Shown: positions 17,560 through 26,228 of the stretch, one piece after another
Layout of the letters: each line of letters starts with the position of its first letter
Position numbering within the stretch: the first letter of the stretch is position 1
Source: Leptospira limi
Lineage (GTDB): Bacteria; Spirochaetota; Leptospiria; Leptospirales; Leptospiraceae
Direction: 5' to 3'
DNA length: 64,000 nt
Assembly: GCF_026151395.1 (NCBI RefSeq)
Contig: NZ_JAMQPV010000001.1
Location: 744,001-808,000 of the forward strand
The notes under the pieces: generated by a model
What the model saw: only the letters and a program-made list of their open reading frames with translations
Databases searched by the model: none
Told to the model about the DNA's origin: nothing
Position numbers and translations under genes: made by a program

Positions 17560-20500
17560 ATGAATTCAAAAATACTGATCGTTCTATTATTAGGTATCTC
17601 CTCATTTCGTTGTATCGGTTTTTTACTCCCGCAAGAGAAACAAAACCAACCTTCTTTTTTAGCCTCCTTTTTAGGACTTTTTAGTTCCAATCCAGTATCA
17701 TCTCGAAGTGTATCTGGGGAGGTTGGACCGAGTGGTGGTACATTACAAGCTACTGATGGTAGTTTCTCATTTGAAATTCCGGCTGGTGCACTTTCAGAAA
17801 CAAAGGTCATCACTATTTCTCGGAATGTTAACCCTAATGGTTCCATTCCTTCCGAATATGGAGCAACAAGTCCTGTTTTTAAATTTGAGCCTGAAGGGTT
17901 AAAGTTCTTAAAGCCCACTTATTTAACAATTAACTACGAACAAGGACGATTGCCAGAAGCTGGTATCGAAGAACGTAGTGTTGGTATGTATTACATAAAA
18001 GATGATTCCACTCTTGAGAAAATGAAAAAAGTATCTGTGGATTATTCATCTAATACAATGAAGGTGGAGGTGATTCATTTTTCATTCGGAGTTGGATTGA
18101 ACATTCAAATTTGGCTAGTTTCGAGTGGAATCATAACCAATCCCAATCCAGTTTCCAACGTTGCTGATAAAGTGATAGAGGAATTGGCAAATTTTGCTGA
18201 CTACGGATATGCAAGTGTTAGCGAGTATTACCAAGCCAATGCGGGAATTCTTGGACCTTTTATCAATCAAATAGTAGCAGTATTGGGAACAGATCCGATC
18301 ACTGCTGCTTTTCCTACGGCAGATTTTGACGGAGATGGAGCACCTAACTTTGAAGACCCGATGGTACCTTCACTTGGACCCGTCATCACTGTAAATTCAA
18401 TTTCGGCACAAAATGTAAGTACACTCTCTGGTTCCGTATTATCGACAGAGATCCAATGGAAATCTTCAAAAACAGGGACATATTCCATTCGAAAGAATGC
18501 AGCTGATTGTAATTCGGGAACTGTTTTATATTCAGGAAGTGTGACAGCTAATGTGAACCAAACTTCTGGTTCAATACTTGCTTCATCATTAAATTTAGGT
18601 TCAAATGCACTTCGGATATGTGTGACAAGCAGTGGAATAACAGGTTTTGGTGTTGCAACGGTTAACCGAGATGACACAGCTCCTGGTGTCACAATTTTCC
18701 CATCTGGTGGAAATTATGGATCTGTACAATCAATTGTATTGAATTGTTCTGATACTGGTGGTGCAGGATGTTCCAAAGTGATCTATACATCAAATGGAAC
18801 TACACCATCATTTGGTGCCAACTGTTCAGTAAATTCTGGTAGTGTATACACAACTTCAATCCCAACTCCAAATCAAACCACTACAACATTTAAAGTAAGG
18901 ACTTGCGACCAAGCAGGAAACCAGTCGGTTGTTTATAGTGAAACTTATACGGTGGATACTGTTGTTCCAACAATCACAATCAATAGTGTTCTTCCTTCTA
19001 CCTATTTAAAATCTGGACAAACCGCTACAATCAATTGGAAGTCGGATAAGGCAGGAAATTATCTTTTGAAACTTGGCACTTCATGTGCAGCGGGAACTCC
19101 TCTCGTAGGAACAAATGTTTCAGGAACAGTGGCGGCCAATGAATCAGTTACAACTGAAATTCCAGTTGCGTCGTTAGGTGCTGAAGGGAACAAAACAGTT
19201 TTGGTTTGTGTGGCGAATTTAATCGGAACAAATGGGTCGTCTTCCGTTTCATATGTTTTAGATTTTTCTAATCCAGTCATCACAGCTTCTGTTAACAATG
19301 GTACCTATACTCTCCCACAATCACTGACAATCAATTGTGATGACCTTCATTCAGGTTGCCAAGAGATCATTTACACAACAAACGGAACTAGTCCATCGTT
19401 TGATGGATCAGGAACCATTCAGAATGGCCAATTATATACAGGATCAATCATCACACCTAACAATACTGTGATTGAATATCGGTTTTTGGCAAAAGACCAT
19501 GCAGGAAATGTTTCTAATGAACTTGTAAGAAATTTTACGATTGGGGAATTGATACCTAAATTTACATCGTTTGAAGTTCCAGAATCTGGAACAAAAGGTG
19601 TTATTGATGAAACAGAAAAATCAATTACATTAAATATTCCAAATACTCTTAAGAATCCTTTCCTTATACCGACCTACACGACTGAAAATACTACTGCAGT
19701 TGTATATACAGCTGCACTTCCTCAACTAGTTCCATTCAATCCTGCAGATGAGATGATTAGAGTTAATTTATCGGAAGGTAGAATGCTTTCAGGCGAACTA
19801 ACTGTAATCAGCCCAACTGGAACTCGAGTTGATTACAAAATTTATACGATTTGGCTTCATGGTGTAATCTCTCCAGATGTGATTGGTATATCTACACAAT
19901 ACAAACTCTTTCTGATGGGTTGGTTTAGTGAACAGGCACAATTTCATTTTGAAACACCTAATGGTAATATTCCGATTACATGTGCAAAGGCCGAAGATTG
20001 GAACGAATACAATCTTAAATACGCATGCAATTTTACACCGATCAATGTTGGTAATGGATATTTGATGGATTTAATTGTTACAGAAAATTTACCTTTTCAT
20101 TCTTTCCGATATTATAGTAAATTTAAAATGGCAGCTGTAAAAAACGGAGCAGGGGAAGCGAATGGAGAAATTCCATACTGCAACATTCAATATCCATCTT
20201 CTATTACAATGCCTGTGCCTGGAGATACTGAGATGATTTATGCGCGTGTTTATTATCCGGGACTCACAAGTAGTACAGTAGAAAATACAGCTGTATCTGG
20301 TGAAATTGGCATGGGTCCAACAGGAACCGATCCTCGCACAAATCCATTTTGGTACTTTACACCTGCCAAATACAATAAGACCGAATGGAGTATGGATACC
20401 AATAACGCTGAGTATATGGCAAAATTGAATGTGTATCGAGGTCTTCGATCCAGATCTTATGTAGCAAGATTTTCTATTGATAAAGGGTTAAATTATACTT

Positions 20501-20616
20501 ATTGCGATATAAATGGAAGTGGGTCCAATAGAAATTTAATGGGAAATTATTATCCAGAACTTGAATTTACTTTAGACAAACTTGGTTTGATTACTGTAAC
20601 AAATCCGTATCCGTAA
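17560..20616 (+). CDS. Large surface lipoprotein with repeated Ig-like/chitobiase-C-type domains
   Basis: 1018 residues. The leader ends in SSFRC (Cys18), a loose lipobox. Residues 50-140 (GPSGGTLQATDGSFSFEIPAGAL) resemble ZU5-like domains. A DFDGDGAPNFEDP calcium-type loop is at about 264. Two copies of a module follow: VTIFPSGGNYGSVQSIVLNC...TSNGTTPSF...RTCDQAGNQS and ITASVNNGTYTLPQSLTINC...TTNGTSPSF...LAKDHAGNVS, the fold seen in CHB_HEX_C_1 domains. Two intervening modules share a W-K-S-x-K/D-x-x-G-x-Y motif. It is probably exposed on the cell surface for adhesion or carbohydrate binding. GGAAT lies upstream of the ATG. Confidence 0.78.
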   Translation: MNSKILIVLLLGISSFRCIGFLLPQEKQNQPSFLASFLGLFSSNPVSSRSVSGEVGPSGGTLQATDGSFSFEIPAGALSETKVITISRNVNPNGSIPSEYGATSPVFKFEPEGLKFLKPTYLTINYEQGRLPEAGIEERSVGMYYIKDDSTLEKMKKVSVDYSSNTMKVEVIHFSFGVGLNIQIWLVSSGIITNPNPVSNVADKVIEELANFADYGYASVSEYYQANAGILGPFINQIVAVLGTDPITAAFPTADFDGDGAPNFEDPMVPSLGPVITVNSISAQNVSTLSGSVLSTEIQWKSSKTGTYSIRKNAADCNSGTVLYSGSVTANVNQTSGSILASSLNLGSNALRICVTSSGITGFGVATVNRDDTAPGVTIFPSGGNYGSVQSIVLNCSDTGGAGCSKVIYTSNGTTPSFGANCSVNSGSVYTTSIPTPNQTTTTFKVRTCDQAGNQSVVYSETYTVDTVVPTITINSVLPSTYLKSGQTATINWKSDKAGNYLLKLGTSCAAGTPLVGTNVSGTVAANESVTTEIPVASLGAEGNKTVLVCVANLIGTNGSSSVSYVLDFSNPVITASVNNGTYTLPQSLTINCDDLHSGCQEIIYTTNGTSPSFDGSGTIQNGQLYTGSIITPNNTVIEYRFLAKDHAGNVSNELVRNFTIGELIPKFTSFEVPESGTKGVIDETEKSITLNIPNTLKNPFLIPTYTTENTTAVVYTAALPQLVPFNPADEMIRVNLSEGRMLSGELTVISPTGTRVDYKIYTIWLHGVISPDVIGISTQYKLFLMGWFSEQAQFHFETPNGNIPITCAKAEDWNEYNLKYACNFTPINVGNGYLMDLIVTENLPFHSFRYYSKFKMAAVKNGAGEANGEIPYCNIQYPSSITMPVPGDTEMIYARVYYPGLTSSTVENTAVSGEIGMGPTGTDPRTNPFWYFTPAKYNKTEWSMDTNNAEYMAKLNVYRGLRSRSYVARFSIDKGLNYTYCDINGSGSNRNLMGNYYPELEFTLDKLGLITVTNPYP

Positions 20617-20651
20617 CAAATCGATTTTCAATTTAAGAATCTCAGTCAATG

Positions 20652-20691
20652 CAAACAATAGCATTTTAATTTTTTAAGGTGCTGTTGTTTG
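20652..20691 (+). terminator. Rho-independent terminator after the large lipoprotein gene
   Basis: A 12-bp stem (CAAACAATAGCA with TGCTGTTGTTTG, one wobble pair) with a 16-base loop, followed by TTTT. It lies 36 bases beyond the stop codon. Confidence 0.65.
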
Positions 20692-20781
20692 TTTTGAATT
20701 ACCTAATATAGATTCCTTATCTATTTGTATTTGAAACAAAATACCTCAAATCTAAGCATCTGCGAACGTTCGCTAAATTGT

Positions 20782-21343
20782 TCAAACCAACGGTGGCCAA
20801 ACACTACTTTTGGTCGGTTCATCTGGCATATAAACAACCCAAAGTTTATCACCGACTTTTTTTGTTAGATGGACTGATTCATAAATATTACCAACGTTTC
20901 CGACATGTTTTTGGCCATTGGCTTCAAATAAAAATTCCACAACAGTGGGTGATTTTCCGTTTAGTGACTGAGTGTAATCTTTTCGTATTTCTGTGATTTC
21001 ACCTACCGTTGCTGTACCAAGTTCTAATGGTAGCAGTTCGTCTTTGGCAGTTTGTAATCCCTTTCGCCAACAAAAGATTCCAATGATAGGTAAAAGAATT
21101 GTCCAACAAAATGGGATCGTAAAAAAAATTCCAATGAGGGTCATCACATTCCCTGTGTATTTGATCCTTCTTACAAATTGATTGGGTAGGGCTCTCGGTG
21201 TTTTGGGAGGTTCTGTTCCAAGTTCGTCAGAGTTGTAAGAATAGGCAAGTGTCCGTCCCACCGCAGTTTTTACAGTTACTCAAACTTTTGTCTATGTATT
21301 GTGATTTGCACCAAGGGCATTGGATGATGAGATCAAAAGGCAT
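20782..21343 (-). pseudogene. Zinc-ribbon membrane protein gene split by a frameshift
   Basis: From ATG 21343 the minus strand encodes MPFDLIIQCPWCKSQYID...CKNCGGT, a clear four-cysteine zinc ribbon, but this frame stops at 21227. The frame that begins with a GTG at 21261 continues with a polar linker, two membrane helices (VMTLIGIFFTIPFCWTIL, then LLPIIGIFCW) and a DUF3592-like soluble part to 20782. Removing one base near 21250 (GGGACGGACA) joins the two as a protein of about 186 residues. Either this is a recent frameshift, or the C-terminal part alone is made from the GTG. No other gene overlaps. Confidence 0.72.
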
Positions 21344-21658
21344 ATTGGTTCCGTTTCCAATCAATAAAATCCTTAAGAGAAATTGTCAAGATTAGTTTAG
21401 AAGGGACTGGAATCGAACGTAAAACAAGTTGATCTTAATCACTCAACAAATGTCTCTATCAAAGATAACGTTACTGATTCCAGCTAACAATCAATAGATC
21501 ATGAACAGCGATCTTAAGTTGATTCTAAACAATTGTTGATTTTCTCATTCGATTGTTTCGGATTTTTGTTTGATTCCAAATATTGTTTGAAATCAAAATG
21601 ATTTAGAAAGGTACGATTTCGTAGTTGATTCGAAAACATATGTGCTTATAATCAAAGT
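21344..21658. other. Intergenic stretch without a recognised gene
   Basis: 315 bases between the frameshifted zinc-ribbon gene and the DUF1554 gene. The only notable item is a fragment at 21401-21420 that resembles a tRNA T-arm on the minus strand (GTTCGATTCC); no acceptor, D or anticodon arms accompany it. The promoters of the two divergent flanking genes should lie here. Confidence 0.6.
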
Positions 21659-22327
21659 ATGCATTATTTGTTTTTGAGTTTGATTTTCCTTTTTTTCCAA
21701 TGCACACAGCCAACACTCAACAATCCGAGTGACATCCAATCCGATGCATTTAAGGAAAATGAAACACTTCTGTGCCTCACGGGGCAACTTTCTACTTGTA
21801 ACATCCCCGTTCCTGTCTGTACTGAATGTAGGTTTTATACAACAAGTTCAACGTATGTTGGAAATCGAGAAGGGATTACTGGTGCTGATGCAATCTGTAT
21901 GAGTGATGCTAAAAAACCACCACTTCCAAGTCGAGCCGTCTATAAGGCCTTCCTTGTGGATGATCTGAACCGTATTGCCTGTACAACTTCAAATTGTACC
22001 ACAGGTGGAAATACAGAACATAAAGATTGGATCTTAAAGCCAAATACTTCTTATTATAGAGCTGCGGATTCCCAAAAGTTTGCGGTAACTGATAATTTTG
22101 GAATCTTTACTTCACAATTATTAGATGTTGATGTAAATGCACTATCAAGCATACATACTGGTCTTGCAACCGGTGGTTGGACAACACGCACAAATAACCA
22201 TTGCAATCGTTGGACAGATGGAACCGGTACAAACAATTCTGGTGTTGCAGCAACGGGCACATCAATTTTTACTTCTACATTAGGGAGTTGTAATGCACTT
22301 TCCGTTATCCTTTGTGTGGAACAATAA
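21659..22327 (+). CDS. DUF1554 family lipoprotein
   Basis: 222 residues. The leader MHYLFLSLIFLFFQC gives Cys15 as lipidation site. The mature part has the DUF1554 core known from Leptospira: RFYTTSSTYVGNREGITGADAICMSDA, then YKAFLVDDLNRIACTT, DWILKPNTSYYRA, FTSQL, and NNHCNRWTDGTGTNNSGVAATG, ending in CNALSVILCVEQ. The fold is C-type-lectin/endostatin-like with paired cysteines. It is probably surface-exposed; the ligand is unknown. It stands alone between a 315-base gap and a convergent gene. Confidence 0.88.
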   Translation: MHYLFLSLIFLFFQCTQPTLNNPSDIQSDAFKENETLLCLTGQLSTCNIPVPVCTECRFYTTSSTYVGNREGITGADAICMSDAKKPPLPSRAVYKAFLVDDLNRIACTTSNCTTGGNTEHKDWILKPNTSYYRAADSQKFAVTDNFGIFTSQLLDVDVNALSSIHTGLATGGWTTRTNNHCNRWTDGTGTNNSGVAATGTSIFTSTLGSCNALSVILCVEQ

Positions 22328-22328
22328 A

Positions 22329-22352
22329 AAAAGGCTCACCTCAATCAAATGA
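22329..22352. terminator. Weak bidirectional hairpin between convergent genes
   Basis: ACCTCA and TGAGGT form a 6-bp stem with a 6-base loop between the DUF1554 gene and the convergent gene at 22356. On the minus strand a run of seven T follows after five bases. Short and therefore uncertain. Confidence 0.35.
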
Positions 22353-22355
22353 GGT

Positions 22356-23615
22356 TTAGAATTCGATTGGAGTATAAAAAGACATTTCAATGGTAGTAAG
22401 TGAAATTTTATAACCATTTTGATTATAAAATGGTCCACCAATACCTAATCGCCAATTGATTACTCCAATTGGTATTTCCCAAAATACATAAAAACTTTTT
22501 GCATAATTGGAGGAAGAGTTCACACGTCCTATTCCTAATGTCAAAAGAGCATACAATTCGAGAGGATTCAGTTGGTTTCCTGTGAGTTGAGAATAGAACA
22601 AAGCGAGTAATGGATCTATTGATTTAGGATTCACATCACCTTTTAACAGAGTATAAAGACCAAGTGCTTCTAAGTTATTTCCAGAAGACAAATGTGACAA
22701 TAGGTAAACACGGTATGGGTCTGCATCAATGTTACCATTATTAAGCAATGAATACCTTCCCATATTATCGATTTTTTCATCTAAATTTCGACCTGAACTA
22801 AATACGAGAAAATTGTTAAAATAACCATTTCCATCATTAAAATCTGCAGTACCTTGGATATTGACTTTTGAATATCCAAAACCAGCACCTAACCGAAAGT
22901 GGTCGTTCCCTTTTTTTCCAAAATAGATTGCAGGAAGTAACATGTGGTAACTACCATACGTTTCTGTTCCTAAATCCTTATTGGTGTATTGTTTGATAGG
23001 AGATGAGTCCTTGGAAGAATTCGAATCTTCACTTGATGAACTGTTGGTAGCAACGACATCTGTTATTTTTTGTTTTGATTGTCTAAAGTTTACGTTACGA
23101 TTTAGTATGAATAAACCCCAATTTTCACCTATTTGCCATTCAGGAGATTTTAAGTCGTAAAGAAAGGTTAGATTTTGGTCCATCCTTTGGTCATCTTTCA
23201 TGACTGCATTTCCACCTGTATCGGATTGGATGGTAAGGTCCGTTAAATTTGCTTGTACACCAGGATAAAAGGTAAGGAAACGGGAACCATTTTCCTTCTT
23301 TAACGAAAATTCCTTCGGTGGTTCATATGGTTTTTTTGGTGTAAGAGGAATGATTGTCTGATCATTTTGAAACTTAATTTTTAATTCTTGGACGCCATCA
23401 TTGGAAAGTTTTGAATTTAGATTTTTTGCCGGAAGTTTTTGGTTTGTCTCTTGGGATAATATCGGAATTGAGAATAAGTATAATGAAAAGATAATATATC
23501 TAAAAAAAGTTTCCACTAACGCATGTTTCAAACGAATGAATAAATAACCAGCATATTTTTGCGTTAGGTTATAAACTCTATTGGTAAAAATCCTTACGTA
23601 TTCATTAAAAATCAC
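22356..23615 (-). CDS. Probable outer-membrane beta-barrel protein, unknown function
   Basis: 419 residues as the open frame from GTG 23615, though translation may begin further in. A hydrophobic segment (YIIFSLYLFSIPILSQ) at about 40-55 looks like the signal peptide, so the first 30 residues are probably not translated; a TTG at about 23531 and a GTG at about 23516 are alternatives, none with a good ribosome-binding site. The mature protein has alternating aromatic strands (FRLGAGFGYSKVNIQ, KSFYVFWEIPIGVINWRLGIGG) and ends in Phe, as barrels do. A Ser/Asp-rich loop (NSSSSEDSNSSKDSS) is inserted. I recognise no named family. Confidence 0.6.
   Translation of the reverse strand: MIFNEYVRIFTNRVYNLTQKYAGYLFIRLKHALVETFFRYIIFSLYLFSIPILSQETNQKLPAKNLNSKLSNDGVQELKIKFQNDQTIIPLTPKKPYEPPKEFSLKKENGSRFLTFYPGVQANLTDLTIQSDTGGNAVMKDDQRMDQNLTFLYDLKSPEWQIGENWGLFILNRNVNFRQSKQKITDVVATNSSSSEDSNSSKDSSPIKQYTNKDLGTETYGSYHMLLPAIYFGKKGNDHFRLGAGFGYSKVNIQGTADFNDGNGYFNNFLVFSSGRNLDEKIDNMGRYSLLNNGNIDADPYRVYLLSHLSSGNNLEALGLYTLLKGDVNPKSIDPLLALFYSQLTGNQLNPLELYALLTLGIGRVNSSSNYAKSFYVFWEIPIGVINWRLGIGGPFYNQNGYKISLTTIEMSFYTPIEF
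23516..23567. repeat. 8-bp inverted repeat flanking 36 bases
   Basis: CTAACGCA at 23516-23523 and TGCGTTAG at 23560-23567 are exact complements. They lie within the open 5' part of the 22356 gene. The right half with its neighbours (GCGTTAGGT) resembles an integron attC core site (GTTRRRY), but the inner stem expected of attC is not evident. Confidence 0.4.
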
Positions 23616-23638
23616 TTAAACTCGATAGTGTGATAACC

Positions 23639-23938
23639 GTTGTGAGGGTGTTTATTGCGAAAAGCACCCATGGATGGGTGCGGGCGGGAGCTCTGGCCAG
23701 GGAGGGCCAGGCGAACGCGAGCAATGAATATCCGAACTTTGGAGACGCTCGGTGAGTCGGCTTCGACGGTTCTCCCGTCCAGGTCGAACACGTTCCAGCC
23801 CGTCCCGCATCAGCCTTCGCACATCGTGTGCTCAGGACGAAATGGCTTAACGCACGCAGACAGGGGTGTCCCAGTCCGCGAGCTACCATTTCTCTCTGCT
23901 GCGGTCGTTCGACTCCCGTCGTAATTTTTTTGTTAGAT
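23639..23938. repeat. GC-rich foreign-looking element beside the tmRNA gene
   Basis: About 300 bases of markedly GC-rich DNA in an AT-rich surrounding. It contains serial hairpins: GCACCCAT/ATGGGTGC at 23664-23681, CTGGCC/GGCCAG at 23693-23710 and GCACA/TGTGC at 23819-23831. Fourteen bases (AACTTTGGAGACGC, 23735-23748) are identical to 23968-23981, which spans the 3' end of the tmRNA. A GCTTAAC at 23844 and a GTTAGAT at 23932 fit integron core consensus patterns. Long ORFs cross it on both strands, as expected from GC-rich DNA; I do not regard them as genes. I recall similar ORFs recurring in Leptospira genomes, which would make it a dispersed repeat, but cannot check this. Confidence 0.6.
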
Positions 23939-23972
23939 GAAATTGATTTGTAAAATATTTAAAATGAAACTT

Positions 23973-24321
23973 TGGAGACGCCGGGAGTCGAACCCGGGTC
24001 CTATCGTCCTCAAACGCAGCTTCTACACGTTTAGTTTGCAAATAAATTTCGGAAAGACTTACCCTACAAACGGGGGACTAATTCCTATCCTACTTAGAGT
24101 TCAATCCGGTTCGAAGCGGGCAACAAATCCGAAAGGTCCTTAGAGAGGTGTCGGTTTCTAGGCCACCCAAGGAAACAGCCACCGAAACCGTAGAGCTTAA
24201 AATTAAGCTGCTAGAGCAAATTCGTTATTTGCAGTTATTGTTTTGAAGGTTTTTAAGAGGTCCCTCACCCCTACGTGCCACTGAATCCAAGCCAACAACA
24301 GTCGAAACCAATGTCGTCCCC
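23973..24321 (-). ncRNA. ssrA: tmRNA
   Basis: 349 nucleotides. The 5' end GGGGACG pairs with CGTCTCC just before the encoded CCA at 23975-23973, forming the tRNA-like acceptor stem. The T-arm GGGTTCGACTCCC is present at the 3' end. The tag reading frame runs from 24232 to 24203 and encodes ANNEFALAA followed by TAA. tmRNA with SmpB rescues stalled ribosomes and marks the products for proteolysis. It is flanked downstream by the GC-rich element. The 3' end of ssrA is a common integration site, which may explain this neighbour. Confidence 0.97.
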
Positions 24322-24418
24322 AATTCTTACTACTTAGACGATGATAATCGTCTGGATTGTACCGAAAAGCAAAAAAGGTTGAATTGAGGTTTTAGTGTGC
24401 TGGAATGATTGTATCCTT

Positions 24419-25564
24419 ATGAATTTTTCCCGTTCTTACTTCTATTCATTGTCTTTTCTCTTTTTTCTCCTGATTTTTTTTCCGTTTTGTTCCCAAAAGG
24501 AACACCCTTCCGATAAGGAAATCCGCTTGGCTGTTTATGGAAAGGAAGAGGGAGATCCCATCCGTATCCTTGGGCAAAAACAAATCAATTTGGATGAAAC
24601 ACAAGAAATGGAAACGCTTGTTTTGTTCCAGTCTGGGCAAAGTGAAGTGTTGTCCGCATTTCGGAAAGAGGGATCAAGTTGGACCTTTTTATGGAAGTTA
24701 GAATTTTTTCTAAAAGATTTAGGACCTATGTATTATGACGGCAAACAAAACAAATGGTTGGCTGGATCCATTTCAGGAAAAGAAAAACCAACGTTTGCTG
24801 GTGATTGTTTGAGACGTGTTGTCGTTGCAGAACTGCCTGGAGATAATTTTAATTCTGTATTCATAGAAGTTTTGTCCGAGGAACCTCCGTTAGGTTTATT
24901 TTCAGTTCCAATGGGATATCGTAAGGGCAAAAAAATTTGGGACGGTTACCAACTCAAGGAACATGAAGAATTGAAACGTAGCAAACGTGTTGAGTTTGAA
25001 TACAGTGCCAAAGACAAGTCATTTCGAATTTTTCCAACCAATCCGAATTATTCACAAGAATTTGTGTTTAATGGATGGGAAATGATTGCAAACCTTCCAA
25101 TGCAACCTGTTCCTTCTTTTGTATCCTTAGAAGTAGAACCAAAGTTTGAAATAGGAAAAGAATCTCTTGTGACCTTACAACTTAAGAACAGGGGCAATTA
25201 TGTGAGTTTAACATATCTCTCTCTTTCTTTTCCAGATTCTGGATCTCTTCGGTTGGCAAATGAAACACAAGGTGTCCGATTGTATAAAAAGGGAGATATT
25301 GTATACAATGTGGTTCAAAATAAAAAAATCCCAGCGGAATATCCATTATTAGAAGTTACAAAGGAAGGATGGGCAAATAACTTTCGTTATGGTGTAAAAT
25401 TTTATTACACTCCAAGTTCTAAGGAAATTCCTCGAATTTTATTTCGTTCAACATATAAGTTTTACCAAGAAATCATTTCGATTCCCAATCAATATTCAAT
25501 CGCACCTTTTGAGAGAGACCAACAAGGATTTCCATCTTACATTTTGAATGGGATGACAAATTAA
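24419..25564 (+). CDS. Predicted lipoprotein, unknown function
   Basis: 381 residues from ATG 24419; a GTG at 24395 would add eight residues and has a slightly better AGGT upstream. The very hydrophobic leader ends in FFPFC (Cys24), so it is a predicted lipoprotein. No domain is recognised; the C-terminal half (LVTLQLKNRGNYVSLTYLSLSFPD) looks like a beta-sandwich of the CARDB or Ig type. It is first in a run of three closely spaced genes with the helical protein at 25572 and the MotB-like protein at 26225. Confidence 0.75.
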   Translation: MNFSRSYFYSLSFLFFLLIFFPFCSQKEHPSDKEIRLAVYGKEEGDPIRILGQKQINLDETQEMETLVLFQSGQSEVLSAFRKEGSSWTFLWKLEFFLKDLGPMYYDGKQNKWLAGSISGKEKPTFAGDCLRRVVVAELPGDNFNSVFIEVLSEEPPLGLFSVPMGYRKGKKIWDGYQLKEHEELKRSKRVEFEYSAKDKSFRIFPTNPNYSQEFVFNGWEMIANLPMQPVPSFVSLEVEPKFEIGKESLVTLQLKNRGNYVSLTYLSLSFPDSGSLRLANETQGVRLYKKGDIVYNVVQNKKIPAEYPLLEVTKEGWANNFRYGVKFYYTPSSKEIPRILFRSTYKFYQEIISIPNQYSIAPFERDQQGFPSYILNGMTN

Positions 25565-25571
25565 TTTTGAG

Positions 25572-26228
25572 ATGAAATCAAACAAAATCACAGAGGAAAT
25601 CTTAGTAGCGAGGCGAGAAATTGTTCGAGTCCAAGTGGAACGATTTCAGTTGTTTTATACTGATTTTTTCCACAGAGCAGAAACAATTGCTATGGCAAAG
25701 TTTTTCTTTGAAACGGTATATAATTTGGATGGTAAGGAAGAATGGGAAAACTTAGCATTCCAAACTTATGACAAAGTGAAAAACATGCTAAAAGAAGGCA
25801 CTCGTGAAAGTATCGAAAGGTTGATGGAATTAAACTCAATTACAGATGAATTAGATATCCAAATGGCAAAACTTTTATTAAAAAAAGGTTGGGTCTATGG
25901 AAACGAAATTAGCCAAGACGAATACTTTCAATTGTTTTGCGAATTGGACAAACGAGAACTTCGTAAAAAACAATTAGAAGTGGTACTGTTCAATTTAAAA
26001 AAATTTTACGAACTTGCGCATAAACCTGTTAGTGCTTATATCATCAAACCTGCTGCGATGATGTCTAAACTACTTGGTGTATACCCACTTTTTAAAAAAG
26101 TAGAACAAGGTTATTATGCAACTTTGCCCGTCAATCAGACGTTATTCGACGAATTTTATGTTTTGGTCAAAGAGAAAGAGTGGGATTTTTTATTCCAAGC
26201 CTTTCCATCTCTTAAAGAGGAATTATGA
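25572..26228 (+). CDS. Helical protein, possibly FFLEELY-motif family
   Basis: 218 residues, no signal peptide, almost entirely helical and charged. The segment AMAKFFFETVYNLDGKEEW followed by ARG/GLU-rich helices recalls the family annotated by an FFLEELY motif, where a phenylalanine-rich turn begins a four-helix bundle; the match is loose. It starts seven bases after the lipoprotein gene and its stop overlaps the next start (ATGA), so it is translated together with the MotB-like protein and may be a cytoplasmic partner of it. Confidence 0.65.
   Translation: MKSNKITEEILVARREIVRVQVERFQLFYTDFFHRAETIAMAKFFFETVYNLDGKEEWENLAFQTYDKVKNMLKEGTRESIERLMELNSITDELDIQMAKLLLKKGWVYGNEISQDEYFQLFCELDKRELRKKQLEVVLFNLKKFYELAHKPVSAYIIKPAAMMSKLLGVYPLFKKVEQGYYATLPVNQTLFDEFYVLVKEKEWDFLFQAFPSLKEEL

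Noticed and set aside
21401..21420. tRNA T-arm-like fragment on the minus strand (GTTCGATTCC)
   Set aside because: No matching acceptor 5' strand, D-arm or anticodon arm within 90 bases; too short to call a tRNA or a remnant.
23605..23924. Two overlapping ORFs of 94 and 89 codons on opposite strands in the GC-rich element
   Set aside because: GC-rich DNA opens frames on all strands; no ribosome-binding sites, no protein-like pattern, and they cross the hairpins of the element.
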